Origin: Billgrantia tianxiuensis
GTDB taxonomy: Bacteria; Pseudomonadota; Gammaproteobacteria; Pseudomonadales; Halomonadaceae
Reading direction: 5' to 3'
Assembly: GCF_009834345.1 (NCBI RefSeq)
Contig: NZ_CP035042.1
Location: forward strand, 3,720,001-3,784,000
Length of the DNA: 64,000 nt
How positions within the stretch are numbered: the stretch's first letter is position 1; each line of letters starts with the position of its first letter. The notes under the pieces were generated by a model. The model saw only the letters and a list, made by a program, of their open reading frames with translations. It made no database searches and was not told the origin of the DNA. Below, piece after piece: positions 1 to 9,845 of this stretch. The position numbers and the translations under genes were made by a program.

Positions 1-1130
1 AGTGTCGGCCCGGCGAAGCCGACCAGCACCGCCAGCGCCGTCAACACACCGAGCCACAGCGGCAGCCAACCCGGCGGCGGCAGAGTAAGCGGCAGGAAAG
101 TGGTCAGCAAAGCCAGCAACGCGGCCTGCCCGGCCAGGCCCAGCAACGCTCCCAGGAACGATGCCGCCAGAGCCAGCCACAGCAATTGCAGTGCAAACAG
201 CCAGGTCAGGTCGCGCTGGGTGGCACCGAAACAGCGCAGCAGCGCCGCGGTATCGAGATGTCGTTCGACGTAACGCCGCGTCGCCATCGCCACCGCCACG
301 CCAGCCAGCAGCACGGCGGCGAGACCGGCCAGACTCAGATATTTCTCAGCCCGCTCCAGGGCATTGCCGAGCCCCGGGCGGTCGCGGCGCACGTCACGCA
401 CCTCGACCCCATCGCGGCGCAGCCGCTCGAGCAGCGGAGCCAGCTGTTCCAGCGCCTGGGGCGGACCGGCGGCGAGCAGCTCGAACTCCACCCGTGCGCC
501 GGGCTGCACCAGATTGGTGGCGTCGAGGTCATCGACATGCACCATCAGGCGTGGATTGAAATTACCGAAGCCGGCGGACTGATCCGGCTCGCGCTCGACC
601 AGGCCAGTCACCGTCAGTTCGCCCTCGCCCACCTGGATGCGATCGCCAAGCTCGGCCTCAAGCAGCAGCGCCAGGCGCGGCGCCAGCCAGGCCTCGCCGG
701 GGGCGGGTCCGTGGTCCACGGTTTCGATGCCTGCGCCACGGTCGACGTAGACCTGACCGTAATGAGGGTAGGCGCTGTCGACCGCCTTCAGGCTTGCCGG
801 CTGAAAGGCCTCGCCCAGGCTGACCATGGTCACCATGTCGACTTGGTCGCTCAGCGTCATCCCGGCCTCTTCCAGCGTACGACGCAGCTCGTCGCCGAAG
901 GGCCGGCCCTGCTCCAGCACCAGGTCGCCCCCCAGCAGTTGACCGGCCTGGCGGGTCAGGCCGCGGTCCAGGCGGTCGAGGAAGAAACCGATCATAGTGG
1001 AAGCCGCCACTGCCAGGGCCAAGGCAACGAACAGCGCACGAACGTCGCTGGCACGTAGGTCACGCAGGAGCCCACGGGCGGAAAGCCGTAGCAGGTTGGT
1101 ACCGGTTGAGCGGTTCGACGTCCGGCTCAT
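1..1130 (-). CDS. ABC transporter permease, FtsX/YbbP type (partial)
   Basis: Reading left from the ATG at 1130 gives an open frame of 376 codons that runs off the window, so only the N-terminal part is visible. A first membrane segment lies near residues 33-55, followed by a large soluble periplasmic-type domain. A cluster of hydrophobic segments begins around residue 260 and includes a stretch rich in Leu/Ala near the window edge. This layout fits the FtsX-like permeases that partner LolD-like ATPases. The ATPase gene lies immediately upstream and its stop overlaps this start by 4 bp (ATGA), so the two are co-translated. In E. coli the equivalent pair is YbbA-YbbP beside tesA, the same neighbourhood as here. 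The transported substrate is not known. Confidence 0.85.
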   Translation of the reverse strand, partial: MSRTSNRSTGTNLLRLSARGLLRDLRASDVRALFVALALAVAASTMIGFFLDRLDRGLTRQAGQLLGGDLVLEQGRPFGDELRRTLEEAGMTLSDQVDMVTMVSLGEAFQPASLKAVDSAYPHYGQVYVDRGAGIETVDHGPAPGEAWLAPRLALLLEAELGDRIQVGEGELTVTGLVEREPDQSAGFGNFNPRLMVHVDDLDATNLVQPGARVEFELLAAGPPQALEQLAPLLERLRRDGVEVRDVRRDRPGLGNALERAEKYLSLAGLAAVLLAGVAVAMATRRYVERHLDTAALLRCFGATQRDLTWLFALQLLWLALAASFLGALLGLAGQAALLALLTTFLPLTLPPPGWLPLWLGVLTALAVLVGFAGPT

Positions 1131-1882
1131 GCGCCCACCTCGTCGCGCACGAGTTCGACCAGCCGCCCCTCCTCCAGACGCAGGCAGCGGTCGCAGCGCG
1201 CCGCCAGGGCGTGATCGTGGGTCACCAGTACCAGGGTGGTCCCAGCCTCGCGGTTGAGCTGGAACAGCAGCTCAATGATGCGCCCCCCGGTTGCCTGGTC
1301 CAGGTTGCCGGTGGGCTCGTCGGCAAAGACCAGCTCGGCGCCGGTGACAAAGGCCCGCGCCAACGCAACGCGCTGCTGTTCGCCGCCGGAAAGCTGCTTG
1401 GGCAGGTGATCCAGGCGTTCACCGAGCCCTACCCGGGTCAGCCAGTCGCGTGCCCGCGCCGAGGCATCGGGCAGCGGCGAAAGCTCGAGGGGAAGCAGCA
1501 CATTCTCCAGCGCCGTGAGGGTCGGCAGCAGTTGGAAGTTCTGGAACACGAAACCGACCCGACCGGCACGCAGCCGGGCGCGACCGTCCTCGTCGAGCTT
1601 GCCCAATGTCTCGCCAAACAGCTCGAGCTCACCGCCACTCGGCTCATCGAGCCCCGCCAGCAATCCGAGCAGGGTCGACTTGCCCGCCCCGCTCTGCCCG
1701 AGGATCGCCACGCTCTCGCCGGGGAACACTTCTAGCGTCAAGCCACTCAGAATGGTGAGCCGCCGCTCTCCGCTCACGACCTGCTTGCTCAGTTGCCGAG
1801 CATGTAGAATCGGTCTGGCATCACGCCTGGAGCCGGAAGTCGTGGCGGGCGCTACAGCATCTCGAATCGAGGAGTCGGACAT
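1127..1882 (-). CDS. ybbA: ABC transporter ATP-binding protein, YbbA/LolD type
   Basis: 251-aa ATPase. Walker A GQSGAGKST lies at about residues 62-70, with the LSGGEQQR signature and the Walker B segment LVFADEPT further on, in the order and spacing of the LolD/MacB-type ATPases that drive FtsX-like permeases. I chose the ATG at 1882 (MSDSSIRD); the frame stays open further upstream but that part would lie inside tesA. Its start codon overlaps the tesA start on the other strand by 2 bp, so each gene's ribosome-binding region lies within the other gene. It is co-transcribed with the downstream permease. Confidence 0.9.
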   Translation of the reverse strand: MSDSSIRDAVAPATTSGSRRDARPILHARQLSKQVVSGERRLTILSGLTLEVFPGESVAILGQSGAGKSTLLGLLAGLDEPSGGELELFGETLGKLDEDGRARLRAGRVGFVFQNFQLLPTLTALENVLLPLELSPLPDASARARDWLTRVGLGERLDHLPKQLSGGEQQRVALARAFVTGAELVFADEPTGNLDQATGGRIIELLFQLNREAGTTLVLVTHDHALAARCDRCLRLEEGRLVELVRDEVGA

Positions 1883-2594
1883 GGTGAAAGGTTTCCCCAT
1901 TGGTGTGATCGGTATGTGTCGAGCCTGGCCAATCCGGTGGCGTGCACGCTTCCCTGGCTCGACAGGCGCCATGCTGCTCGCCATGATGCTGGCGGCCTCG
2001 GCGGCCATGGCTGCCGAGAGGCCGGTAGTGCTGGTCATGGGCGACAGCCTGAGCACCGCCTATGGCATCGAACAGGAAACAGGCTGGGTCAGCCTGCTGG
2101 AAGAGCGGCTCGACGGACACGCACGGGTGGTCAATGCCAGCATCAGCGGCGAAACGAGCAGCGGTGGCGCCAGCCGGCTCCCCGAGCTACTCGGACAGCA
2201 CGAACCGGACATCGTTCTGCTCGAACTGGGCGGCAATGACGGCCTGCGCGGCCTGCCACCCAGCCAGCTCGAAGCCAACCTGGCCGGCATGATCGAGGCC
2301 AGCCAGACCACTGGTGCCGAAGTCCTGCTGCTCGGTATCGACATTCCGCCCAACTACGGGCCGGCTTATCGCCGCGCCTTCACCGATGTGTTCATCCGCC
2401 TGGCCGATAATTACGATACACCGCTGGTGCCCTTCCTGCTCGAAGGGATAGCACTCGAGGAAGGCATGATGCAGGACGACGGCATTCATCCCACCAGCGA
2501 GGCACAGTCGATCATTCTTGACAACGTATGGCCGGAACTGGCGCCGCTGCTGAAAGGCAACGGCGTGGAGCTGGCCGAAGCCGCACAGGAGTGA
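1881..2594 (+). CDS. tesA: Periplasmic thioesterase/arylesterase TesA, SGNH hydrolase
   Basis: SGNH/GDSL-family hydrolase that cleaves acyl thioesters and esters in the periplasm. It shows the block I GDS serine (about residue 56 from this start), the GGND block and the C-terminal DDGIHPT Asp-His pair, so the catalytic set is complete. A signal peptide ends at AAMA/AERP. The ATG at 1881 is preceded by AGGAG six bases upstream, which decides the start (237 aa). ATGs at 1914 and 1971 are alternatives; the last gives 207 aa, close to the E. coli precursor length, but lacks positive charge before the hydrophobic core. Divergent from ybbA, as in many gammaproteobacteria. Confidence 0.9.
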   Translation: MVKGFPIGVIGMCRAWPIRWRARFPGSTGAMLLAMMLAASAAMAAERPVVLVMGDSLSTAYGIEQETGWVSLLEERLDGHARVVNASISGETSSGGASRLPELLGQHEPDIVLLELGGNDGLRGLPPSQLEANLAGMIEASQTTGAEVLLLGIDIPPNYGPAYRRAFTDVFIRLADNYDTPLVPFLLEGIALEEGMMQDDGIHPTSEAQSIILDNVWPELAPLLKGNGVELAEAAQE

Positions 2595-2658
2595 CTCTGG
2601 CCAATGGTCCATTTACGGTCTATATTTTGACTACTGGTAATTTATCAGGAGTACCCTC

Positions 2659-2922
2659 ATGCGCACCGAGACCATAAGCTACCTCAAGCAAAATGCGGCC
2701 ACACTCAACGTCGAGGAGCCCTTGGTCATCACTCAAAAGGGCAAGCCCACCTACGTGGTGGAGTCCTATGCCGCCCACGAGCGTCGCGAGCAGGCCATCG
2801 CCTTGCTCAAGCTGCTGAGCCTGGGCGAGAAGAGCCGTGAACAAGGCAAGACCATGAGCGCCGAGGAGTTCATGACTCGACTCGAGGCCAGACACGAGGC
2901 ACGTCGTGGCGAATCATCGTGA
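2659..2922 (+). CDS. Type II antitoxin, Phd/YefM family
   Basis: 87-aa protein whose first 50 residues match the Phd/YefM DNA-binding fold (MRTETISYLKQNAATLN..., then PLVITQKGKPTYVVESY). The remainder is a charged helical tail expected to wrap the toxin. A clear Shine-Dalgarno sequence (CAGGAG) precedes the ATG. It comes first in a two-gene operon and overlaps the toxin start by 4 bp, the usual antitoxin-first order. Such antitoxins normally autorepress their promoter together with the toxin. The AT-rich stretch at about 2610-2640 is the only room for that promoter and operator. Confidence 0.88.
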   Translation: MRTETISYLKQNAATLNVEEPLVITQKGKPTYVVESYAAHERREQAIALLKLLSLGEKSREQGKTMSAEEFMTRLEARHEARRGESS

Positions 2923-3266
2923 CCACGCCACACCGAGTGGTCTTCGAAACTACGGCTGAGCTCTCCCTGGAATCCTGCGAAAACTTCCTGCTGGACCAGC
3001 TCGAACTCTCGCTGCCCCGTGTCGAGAAGATCTCACATGATCTCGTCACGACCAGTCTCGAGCGGCTCACGACTCAACCCCATATCTATCCTGTCTGCCG
3101 ACTGGCCCTGGAGCTGGGCATCAGCCACTACCGTGAGCTACTCATCGATGGCTATCGTGTCATCTACCGCGTCTGGGGCGAGCCACCGCAGATCTCGATC
3201 TACCTCTTCGCCCATCAGCGCCAGGACTTCAAGCAACTCCTCTTCGAGTATCAGCTACTCTCCTGA
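2919..3266 (+). CDS. Type II toxin, RelE/ParE superfamily
   Basis: 115-aa protein with a GTG start inside GTGA, overlapping the antitoxin stop. The pattern YRELLIDGYRVIYRV followed by a beta strand and a FAHQRQD motif is typical of RelE/ParE toxins. RelE members cleave mRNA on the ribosome and ParE members poison gyrase; the sequence does not let me decide. The last 16 bp overlap the 3' end of the convergent EamA gene, which suggests the module was inserted tightly against its neighbour or that the gene ends evolved into each other. Confidence 0.85.
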   Translation: MTTPHRVVFETTAELSLESCENFLLDQLELSLPRVEKISHDLVTTSLERLTTQPHIYPVCRLALELGISHYRELLIDGYRVIYRVWGEPPQISIYLFAHQRQDFKQLLFEYQLLS

Positions 3267-4174
3267 GCCACCGCCGGCGCCTTCTGCCACTGCTGCAGGC
3301 CGAGCCCGCCGAGGATCAGCACCAGCCCGACCAGGGTGGAGACGAGGATCGGCTCGCCTACCACCAGGTAAAGCAGCAGCAGCGACACTGGCGGCGACAG
3401 GAAGATCAGGTTCGAGACCTTGGCCGTGCGCGACACCCGATGCATGGCCATCTGCCACAGCACGAAGGCGATGCCCATCTCGAACAGGCCGACATAGACC
3501 CCAGCGCCCACGGCCGCCCAGCCGTGCCAGGAAAAGCCGGGGCCAATCAGCATCAGCAACGTGAGCACCGGCAGGCCGACGCTGAAGTTTTGCCACTGGG
3601 CCACCAGCGGCGGGCGGGCGTCGCGCACATTGAGCAGCCAGTAGAGCGCCCACAGCAGCGTCGAGCCCAGGGCCAGCCCCACGCCCAGCGGATCGGCAAA
3701 GGCCACGTCGAGCACCTGCCCCCGCGTGGCGATCACCCACACGCCCGAGTAGGCGACCAGCCCCGCCAGCACGTCGATGCGCGTGAGCCGTTGCCCCAGG
3801 ATAGGCACCGCGAGAAAGGCCATGGCCAGCGCCCAGGTGTAGTTGAGCGCCATGGCCTCCTGCCCCGGCAGGCGGTCGTAGGCGCCGAACAGCACCAGAT
3901 AGTAGGCCACCGGGTTCATCAAGCCAGCCCAGGCCGCGGTGCGCCAGCCATGCCGCAACGCCTCGCCGAGCAGGCCCTGGCGAACCACCATCACCCCCAT
4001 CAACAGCCACGACACCAGCGACGCCAGCCACATCAGTTCCAGCGGCGACATGTAGGCCAGGGCCACCTTGAAGGCGGTGGCAACGGTCGACCACAGCGCC
4101 ACTGCCCCCAGGCCGAAAAGCATCGCCTCGCGATCCTGGCGCAAGGTATCCACCCTCGTCGTAATAGCCCTCAT
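3251..4174 (-). CDS. EamA-family (DMT superfamily) transporter
   Basis: 307-aa integral membrane protein with about ten hydrophobic segments in two repeats, the EamA/DMT layout. The first repeat begins LFGLGAVALWSTVATAFKVAL and contains the SPLELMWLA segment found in this family; the second contains LGSTLLWALYWLL. Members export amino acids and other metabolites, and nothing here fixes a substrate. It is translationally coupled (ATGA overlap) to the SelT/W/H-like gene upstream, so the two form an operon. Its 3' end overlaps the convergent toxin gene by 16 bp. Confidence 0.88.
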   Translation of the reverse strand: MRAITTRVDTLRQDREAMLFGLGAVALWSTVATAFKVALAYMSPLELMWLASLVSWLLMGVMVVRQGLLGEALRHGWRTAAWAGLMNPVAYYLVLFGAYDRLPGQEAMALNYTWALAMAFLAVPILGQRLTRIDVLAGLVAYSGVWVIATRGQVLDVAFADPLGVGLALGSTLLWALYWLLNVRDARPPLVAQWQNFSVGLPVLTLLMLIGPGFSWHGWAAVGAGVYVGLFEMGIAFVLWQMAMHRVSRTAKVSNLIFLSPPVSLLLLYLVVGEPILVSTLVGLVLILGGLGLQQWQKAPAVAQESS

Positions 4175-4440
4175 CGATCGATATGCCCCAGATCCCGCCC
4201 GGGGTCGAGCCGGTCACGCACCCGCTGCTTGAGCTGCTTGCTGTCGGGAAAGCCGCCGTCGCGCTTGCGCTCCCACAACGACTCGTCGTCGTAGAAGATT
4301 TCGAAGTAGCCCCCGTGGGAGGGTACCAGCGCCACCTCCTCCAGTTCCTCGCCGAAGGTGGAAAGCAGCTCCTGAGCCAGCCAGGCGCTGCGCAGCAGCC
4401 ACTGGCATTGGGTACAGTAATGAATGCGGATGCGTGACAT
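4171..4440 (-). CDS. SelT/SelW/SelH-family thioredoxin-fold protein
   Basis: 89-aa Rdx-type protein. Its N-terminal IHYCTQCQW carries the CxxC redox motif of bacterial SelW homologues, and GGYFEIFYDDESLWERKRDGGFPDSKQLKQ matches the conserved middle and end of the family. The motif uses cysteine; no in-frame TGA is read through, so this is not a selenoprotein. I prefer the ATG at 4440 because AGGGTGG lies just upstream of it; a GTG at 4449 is possible. It overlaps the EamA transporter start by 4 bp. The cellular role of bacterial members is not established. Confidence 0.87.
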   Translation of the reverse strand: MSRIRIHYCTQCQWLLRSAWLAQELLSTFGEELEEVALVPSHGGYFEIFYDDESLWERKRDGGFPDSKQLKQRVRDRLDPGRDLGHIDR

Positions 4441-4495
4441 GCGGACCACCCTGTCGCAACAATGGAATGGAGATAATAGCAGCCAAGGAGCCTGA

Positions 4496-5812
4496 ATGGC
4501 CGAACGCGAGATCAGTCAGTCGCGTCTCTACGAATGGTTGACGGGTGACGACGACAGCCGCATGTGCAAGGACATTCCCGACGCAGCGTGCCGCGAGCAG
4601 CCGCACAACTTCTTCCTGCACCTGTTCGCCGCCCTGGGCAACAAGCTGGCCGACGAACTCTCCAGCGCCAGGTTGGTACTGCCCTGGCTGCTCGGAGTCA
4701 TCGGCGCTCCGCTGTGGATGGTCGGGCTGCTGGTACCGATTCGTGAGTCGGGCGCGCTGCTGCCGCAACTGTTCGTCGCCGGCTTCATCCGCCTCAAGCC
4801 GCAGCGCAAATGGGCGTGGGTGGTCGGTGGTGTCATCCAGGCCTTGGCCGCCGCGATTCTCGCCTTGCTCGCCCTGTATGGCCAGGGCAGCCTGGGCGGT
4901 GCCCTGGTGCTGGCCACGCTGATCGCCCTGTCGCTGGCCCGAGGGCTCTCCTCCATCGCCACCAAGGACGTGTTGGGCAAGACCATCGCCAAGGGCCGAC
5001 GCGGCAACCTGATGGGCTGGAGCGGCAGTGTCGCCGGCGCCGTGACCTTGGCCGCCGGCGGCACCCTGATGCTGTTCGAGGATCGCCCTGGCGAGCTGGC
5101 CCTCGCGGTTCTGCTGGGAGTCGCCGCCCTGGGCTGGCTGCTCAACGCCGCGTGCGCGGCACGCATCAAGGAGGAGCCCGGCGCGGTGGAGGGCGGTGAG
5201 AACGCCTGGAGCAGTATCAAGCTCGGGCTGCGCCTGCTACGTGACGATCGCGATTTCCTGCACTTCAACCTGTCGCGCTCGCTGCTGCTGGCCAGCGCCC
5301 TGGCGCTACCTTACGTCGCCCTGCTCGGCCAACAGCAGAGCGGCGCCGAGCTGGGCGGCCTGGGCGTGCTGGTCGTGGTATCGGGTGTTGCGGGCATGCT
5401 GGCCAACCCGGTCTGGGGCAAACGCGCCGACGCCTCGAGCCGCAACGTGCTGCGCGACACCGGCTTGGGAGCCGCGACCTGCTGTCTGCTCGGTGCCGGT
5501 ATCGCCTGGCTGCCGGGCGAGTGGACGCAAACGGTATGGCCCTACGCCATCGTCTATGCTCTGCTTGTCATCGCCCATGCCGGCGTGCGCCTGGGTCGCA
5601 AGACCTATCTGGTCGACATGGCGGGGCAGGACCGGCGTGCCCTCTATGTCGCTCTCTCGAACACTCTTACCGGCGGCATGATGTTGCTGGTGGGCGGTGC
5701 GACAGGAGTGTTGGCACAGTGGCTGGGCACCGCCTCGCTGCTGGTGGCCCTGGCCTTCATGGCACTGGCCGCCGCCGCCTCGGCCGCGCGCTTGCCGGAA
5801 GTCGAGCAATAG
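4496..5812 (+). CDS. MFS transporter
   Basis: 438-aa membrane protein with a soluble N-terminal stretch of about 50 residues (KDIPDAACREQPHNFFLHL) followed by roughly twelve hydrophobic segments, consistent with a major facilitator. A large hydrophilic central loop (IKEEPGAVEGGENAW) separates two six-helix halves. Homologues in marine gammaproteobacteria are annotated only as MFS permeases, so I assign no substrate. It is divergent from the SelT/W/H-EamA operon and leads toward the LOV gene 64 bp downstream. Confidence 0.85.
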   Translation: MAEREISQSRLYEWLTGDDDSRMCKDIPDAACREQPHNFFLHLFAALGNKLADELSSARLVLPWLLGVIGAPLWMVGLLVPIRESGALLPQLFVAGFIRLKPQRKWAWVVGGVIQALAAAILALLALYGQGSLGGALVLATLIALSLARGLSSIATKDVLGKTIAKGRRGNLMGWSGSVAGAVTLAAGGTLMLFEDRPGELALAVLLGVAALGWLLNAACAARIKEEPGAVEGGENAWSSIKLGLRLLRDDRDFLHFNLSRSLLLASALALPYVALLGQQQSGAELGGLGVLVVVSGVAGMLANPVWGKRADASSRNVLRDTGLGAATCCLLGAGIAWLPGEWTQTVWPYAIVYALLVIAHAGVRLGRKTYLVDMAGQDRRALYVALSNTLTGGMMLLVGGATGVLAQWLGTASLLVALAFMALAAAASAARLPEVEQ

Positions 5813-5876
5813 GCTCGCAGGCGCTATAGCATAATAAAATTACATGACTGCCTAGACTCAGCCAGGAATGCTTCGA

Positions 5877-6311
5877 ATGAAACGCACCCCATTGATCAGC
5901 CCGGAACTGTTGGAGCGCATCGTCAATGCCTCGGAAGACGGCATCGTGGTCGCCGAACAGGAGGGTGACGATAACATCCTCATCTACGTCAACCAGGGCT
6001 TCGAGCGGCTCACCGGCTATAGTGCCGACGAGATTCTCTACCAGGATTGCCGCTTCCTGCAGGGAGAGGACCGCGCTCAGCCCGCCCTCGACAAGATCCG
6101 CAAGGCCCTCAGCGAGGGGCGCCCGTGTCGTGAGGTACTGCGCAACTACCGCAAGGACGGCACCCTGTTCTGGAACGAGCTGTCGATCACCCCGGTCTTC
6201 GATACCGACGACAACCTGACCTATTTCATCGGGATACAGAAGGACGTCACGGAGCGCGTCGAGGCACAAATGGAGCTTGAGCGGCTCAAGGCCGAACACG
6301 GCCTCTCCTGA
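5877..6311 (+). CDS. Short LOV-domain blue-light photoreceptor
   Basis: 144-aa single-domain LOV protein. The flavin-adduct motif reads YQDCRFLQ with the photoactive cysteine at about residue 58, and it is followed by the LOV segments REVLRNYRKDGTLFWNELS and YFIGIQKDVTERVE. Sequence and length closely resemble the short LOV proteins of Pseudomonas putida (PpSB1-LOV), which carry the same QDC variant instead of the plant NC. There is no fused kinase, cyclase or DNA-binding domain; after the LOV core comes only a C-terminal helix of about 20 residues that probably dimerises. The ATG at 5877 is preferred over 5868 because AGGA is spaced 9 bases from it. Its output partner is unknown and none is adjacent. 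Confidence 0.9.
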   Translation: MKRTPLISPELLERIVNASEDGIVVAEQEGDDNILIYVNQGFERLTGYSADEILYQDCRFLQGEDRAQPALDKIRKALSEGRPCREVLRNYRKDGTLFWNELSITPVFDTDDNLTYFIGIQKDVTERVEAQMELERLKAEHGLS

Positions 6312-6346
6312 TACCTTCGGTCACGCAAAAAAATTTCACGCAGGGC

Positions 6347-6375
6347 TTGCTCTCGTCGCCTCCCGGATATATATA
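6347..6375 (+). promoter_or_regulatory. Candidate sigma-70 promoter for the small acidic gene
   Basis: TTGCTC and TATATA separated by exactly 17 bases, 120 bp before the ATG at 6495, in the gap between the LOV gene and the next gene. Read by eye only. Confidence 0.4.
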
Positions 6376-6494
6376 GCCGTCAGGTGCCAATCATTGGTAC
6401 CGATGGCGCTTCAGGTCCGTCGCTTCGGACGCGAAGCGAAAGTGCGACACGTCGATCGCCGAGCGGTCGACACCGGGCCATGGGAGGATTTCGC

Positions 6495-6707
6495 ATGAGC
6501 CATGAACCCCTTGTCAACGACTCTCACGACGACGATGAATTCCTCGAAGCGGTGAACGACGACGAGTACGTGCGTCCCCGCGCCTCGAGCCGCGCCGACA
6601 CCCTGCGTGCCCGACGCCGCGTCGAGGCCCTGCTCGAAGAGCGGCGCCTGCAGCGCGCCATCGAGGACGACTGGATGCTCCTCGACGAAGAGGAAGAAGA
6701 GGAGTAG
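6495..6707 (+). CDS. Small acidic protein, PA3496-like
   Basis: 70-aa protein with an Asp/Glu-rich N-terminus, a basic RARRRVEALLEERRLQRAIEDDW helix and a terminal run of six glutamates. The RRRxExxLEERRLxRxIEDDW core recalls the PA3496 family of small conserved proteins in pseudomonads, whose function is not clear. GGGAGG lies 6-7 bases before the ATG, which supports this start over the longer upstream frame. There is no signal peptide or membrane segment. It sits alone between the LOV gene and ettA. Confidence 0.7.
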   Translation: MSHEPLVNDSHDDDEFLEAVNDDEYVRPRASSRADTLRARRRVEALLEERRLQRAIEDDWMLLDEEEEEE

Positions 6708-6723
6708 TCGACGGCACCTGCCA

Positions 6724-6745
6724 CGAGGCATCCCCGGATGCCTCG
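6724..6745 (+). terminator. Hairpin after the small acidic gene
   Basis: A 9-bp perfect stem (CGAGGCATC / GATGCCTCG) with a 4-base loop begins 17 bp after the stop at 6707. The downstream tract is not T-rich, so termination would be weak or the hairpin may have another role. Confidence 0.4.
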
Positions 6746-6870
6746 TCGAATTCGCCCCAAGCCCCGCCTTGTGGCCCATCCCCGAGACACCAAGCGCTAC
6801 GGCGCTGGCCTTTGCCCTGTACGGCCACTATCATCGTGGCCACTGAAACCCTCAACCCCAGTGGAATTCC

Positions 6871-8532
<1,662 letters not shown>

Positions 8533-8547
8533 GGATGCACTACCAAG

Positions 8548-8578
8548 CAAGAGGCCTCGCCGTTGGCGAGGCCTCTTG
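8548..8578 (+). terminator. Intrinsic terminator between ettA and DUF1328
   Basis: A perfect 14-bp stem (CAAGAGGCCTCGCC / GGCGAGGCCTCTTG) with loop GTT lies 16 bp after the ettA stop. The perfect symmetry and its place between convergent genes suggest it serves both directions, although T tracts are short on both sides. Confidence 0.7.
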
Positions 8579-8609
8579 TCGTTGCAGCCCACTCATATTG
8601 TGGAGAGGG

Positions 8610-8768
8610 TCACGGTCGTCTTCCAGTGATCAGCGAAACGATGAACAGCACGATGAACAGGAAGAACAGAATCTGAGCGATGGTGGTGGCCGCACCTGCG
8701 ATGCCGGTGAAACCAAGCACCCCCGCAATGATGGCGATGATAAGAAACAGCATGGCATTGCCGAGCAT
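8610..8768 (-). CDS. DUF1328-family small membrane protein
   Basis: 52-aa protein, almost entirely hydrophobic with two membrane segments ([19 protein letters not shown] and [19 protein letters not shown]) and the short tail TGRRP. This is the pattern of the YtjA/DUF1328 family. The ATG at 8768 is set by a strong AGGAGG site 8 bases upstream; the frame extends further but without support. Its function is unknown. It is convergent with ettA and shares its terminator hairpin. Confidence 0.88.
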   Translation of the reverse strand: MLGNAMLFLIIAIIAGVLGFTGIAGAATTIAQILFFLFIVLFIVSLITGRRP

Positions 8769-8918
8769 AACAGACCTCCTTGACTGTCTTGGCGCCAACT
8801 CTCCTTCGGCGCAGTTACCCAAACAGGTGCCTTTCAGCCTTGCGTGAGCTGACCGAATCGTCAAGTAACTGCCAGTGACGCCTTGTATCCCAGCGCATGC
8901 CACGGAAACATGCTGCTT

Positions 8919-9833
8919 TCAATAGAAGCCAGGCTCGCCTTCCGGCCGGGTCTTGAAGCGCCGATGCAGCCACATGTACTGCTCGGGGTGCTTGCGGATC
9001 GCCTCCTCGATGAAGGCGTTGACGAGAGTGGCATCGCGTACCTCGTCGCCACTAGGGAAGTCCTCGAGTGGCGGGCGGCACTCGATGGTGTAGGTGCGAT
9101 CGTCGGGGTTGCGGTGGAACATCAGCGGTACCACCGGCGCGCCGGTCATTCGTGCGATCTTGGCGGTCAGGCGGATCGTCGCCGCCTCGACGCCGAATAG
9201 CGGCGCGAAGACGCTGACGTCGCGCCCGAAGTCCTGATCCGGCGAGTACCAGACGATATGCCCCGCCTTGATCCTGCGTACCACGCCACGCAGGTCGTGA
9301 CGATCTATCGCCTCACCGAAGATGCGGCTGCGCGCCCGGGTCATGAAACGGTCGAATAGCGGGTTGTTGTGGGGCCGGTAGACCACGTCGGAGGGAAAGT
9401 AGAGCGAATGCAAGGCCCCGCCCAGATCCAGCGTGGAGAAGTGGATGCCCACGATCAATACGCCCTTGCCCTGGGCCTGAGCCCGCTCCATATGATGCCG
9501 GCCCTTGTAGGTGACCCGGTGACGCAGATGCTTGGGGTCGCGACACCACCCGGTAGCGGTTTCGAGAATGCCGATGCCGTTGGCCTTGAAGGTCTCGCGC
9601 ACCAGCCTGTCGCGCTCGTTCTCACCAAGCTCCGGGAAACTCAGGCGCAGGTTGGTATCGACGATGTGCCGACGGCGCGGCACGGCCCACCAGGCCAGCA
9701 TGCCCAGGCCACGACCGATGGCCAGCTTGAGCCGCCAGGGTAGCCAGGCACTTGCCCGCATGGCGCCGATGGCCATCCAGGCCGGCCAGAACCGTGGGTG
9801 GGCGAAAGATGCGGGCCAATTGCGCTTGGACAT
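8919..9833 (-). CDS. lpxL: Lipid A lauroyl-type acyltransferase (LpxL/HtrB family)
   Basis: 304-aa inner-membrane enzyme of the LpxL/LpxM family, which transfers an acyl chain from acyl-ACP to lipid A. The catalytic HX4D motif is HFSTLD at residues 131-136, preceded by a basic/hydrophobic N-terminus for membrane attachment. Further family blocks include VVYRPHNNPLFDRFM and the YTIECRPPL strand near the C-terminus. It lies 12 bp downstream of alr in the same direction and probably shares its transcript. Whether it is the lauroyl or a secondary acyltransferase cannot be told from sequence alone. Confidence 0.92.
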   Translation of the reverse strand: MSKRNWPASFAHPRFWPAWMAIGAMRASAWLPWRLKLAIGRGLGMLAWWAVPRRRHIVDTNLRLSFPELGENERDRLVRETFKANGIGILETATGWCRDPKHLRHRVTYKGRHHMERAQAQGKGVLIVGIHFSTLDLGGALHSLYFPSDVVYRPHNNPLFDRFMTRARSRIFGEAIDRHDLRGVVRRIKAGHIVWYSPDQDFGRDVSVFAPLFGVEAATIRLTAKIARMTGAPVVPLMFHRNPDDRTYTIECRPPLEDFPSGDEVRDATLVNAFIEEAIRKHPEQYMWLHRRFKTRPEGEPGFY

Positions 9834-9845
9834 GCAGGGTTCCGT

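Noticed and set aside
4171..4440. Selenoprotein in the SelT/W/H-like gene
   Set aside because: The redox motif is CTQC with ordinary cysteine codons and no in-frame TGA or SECIS-like need.
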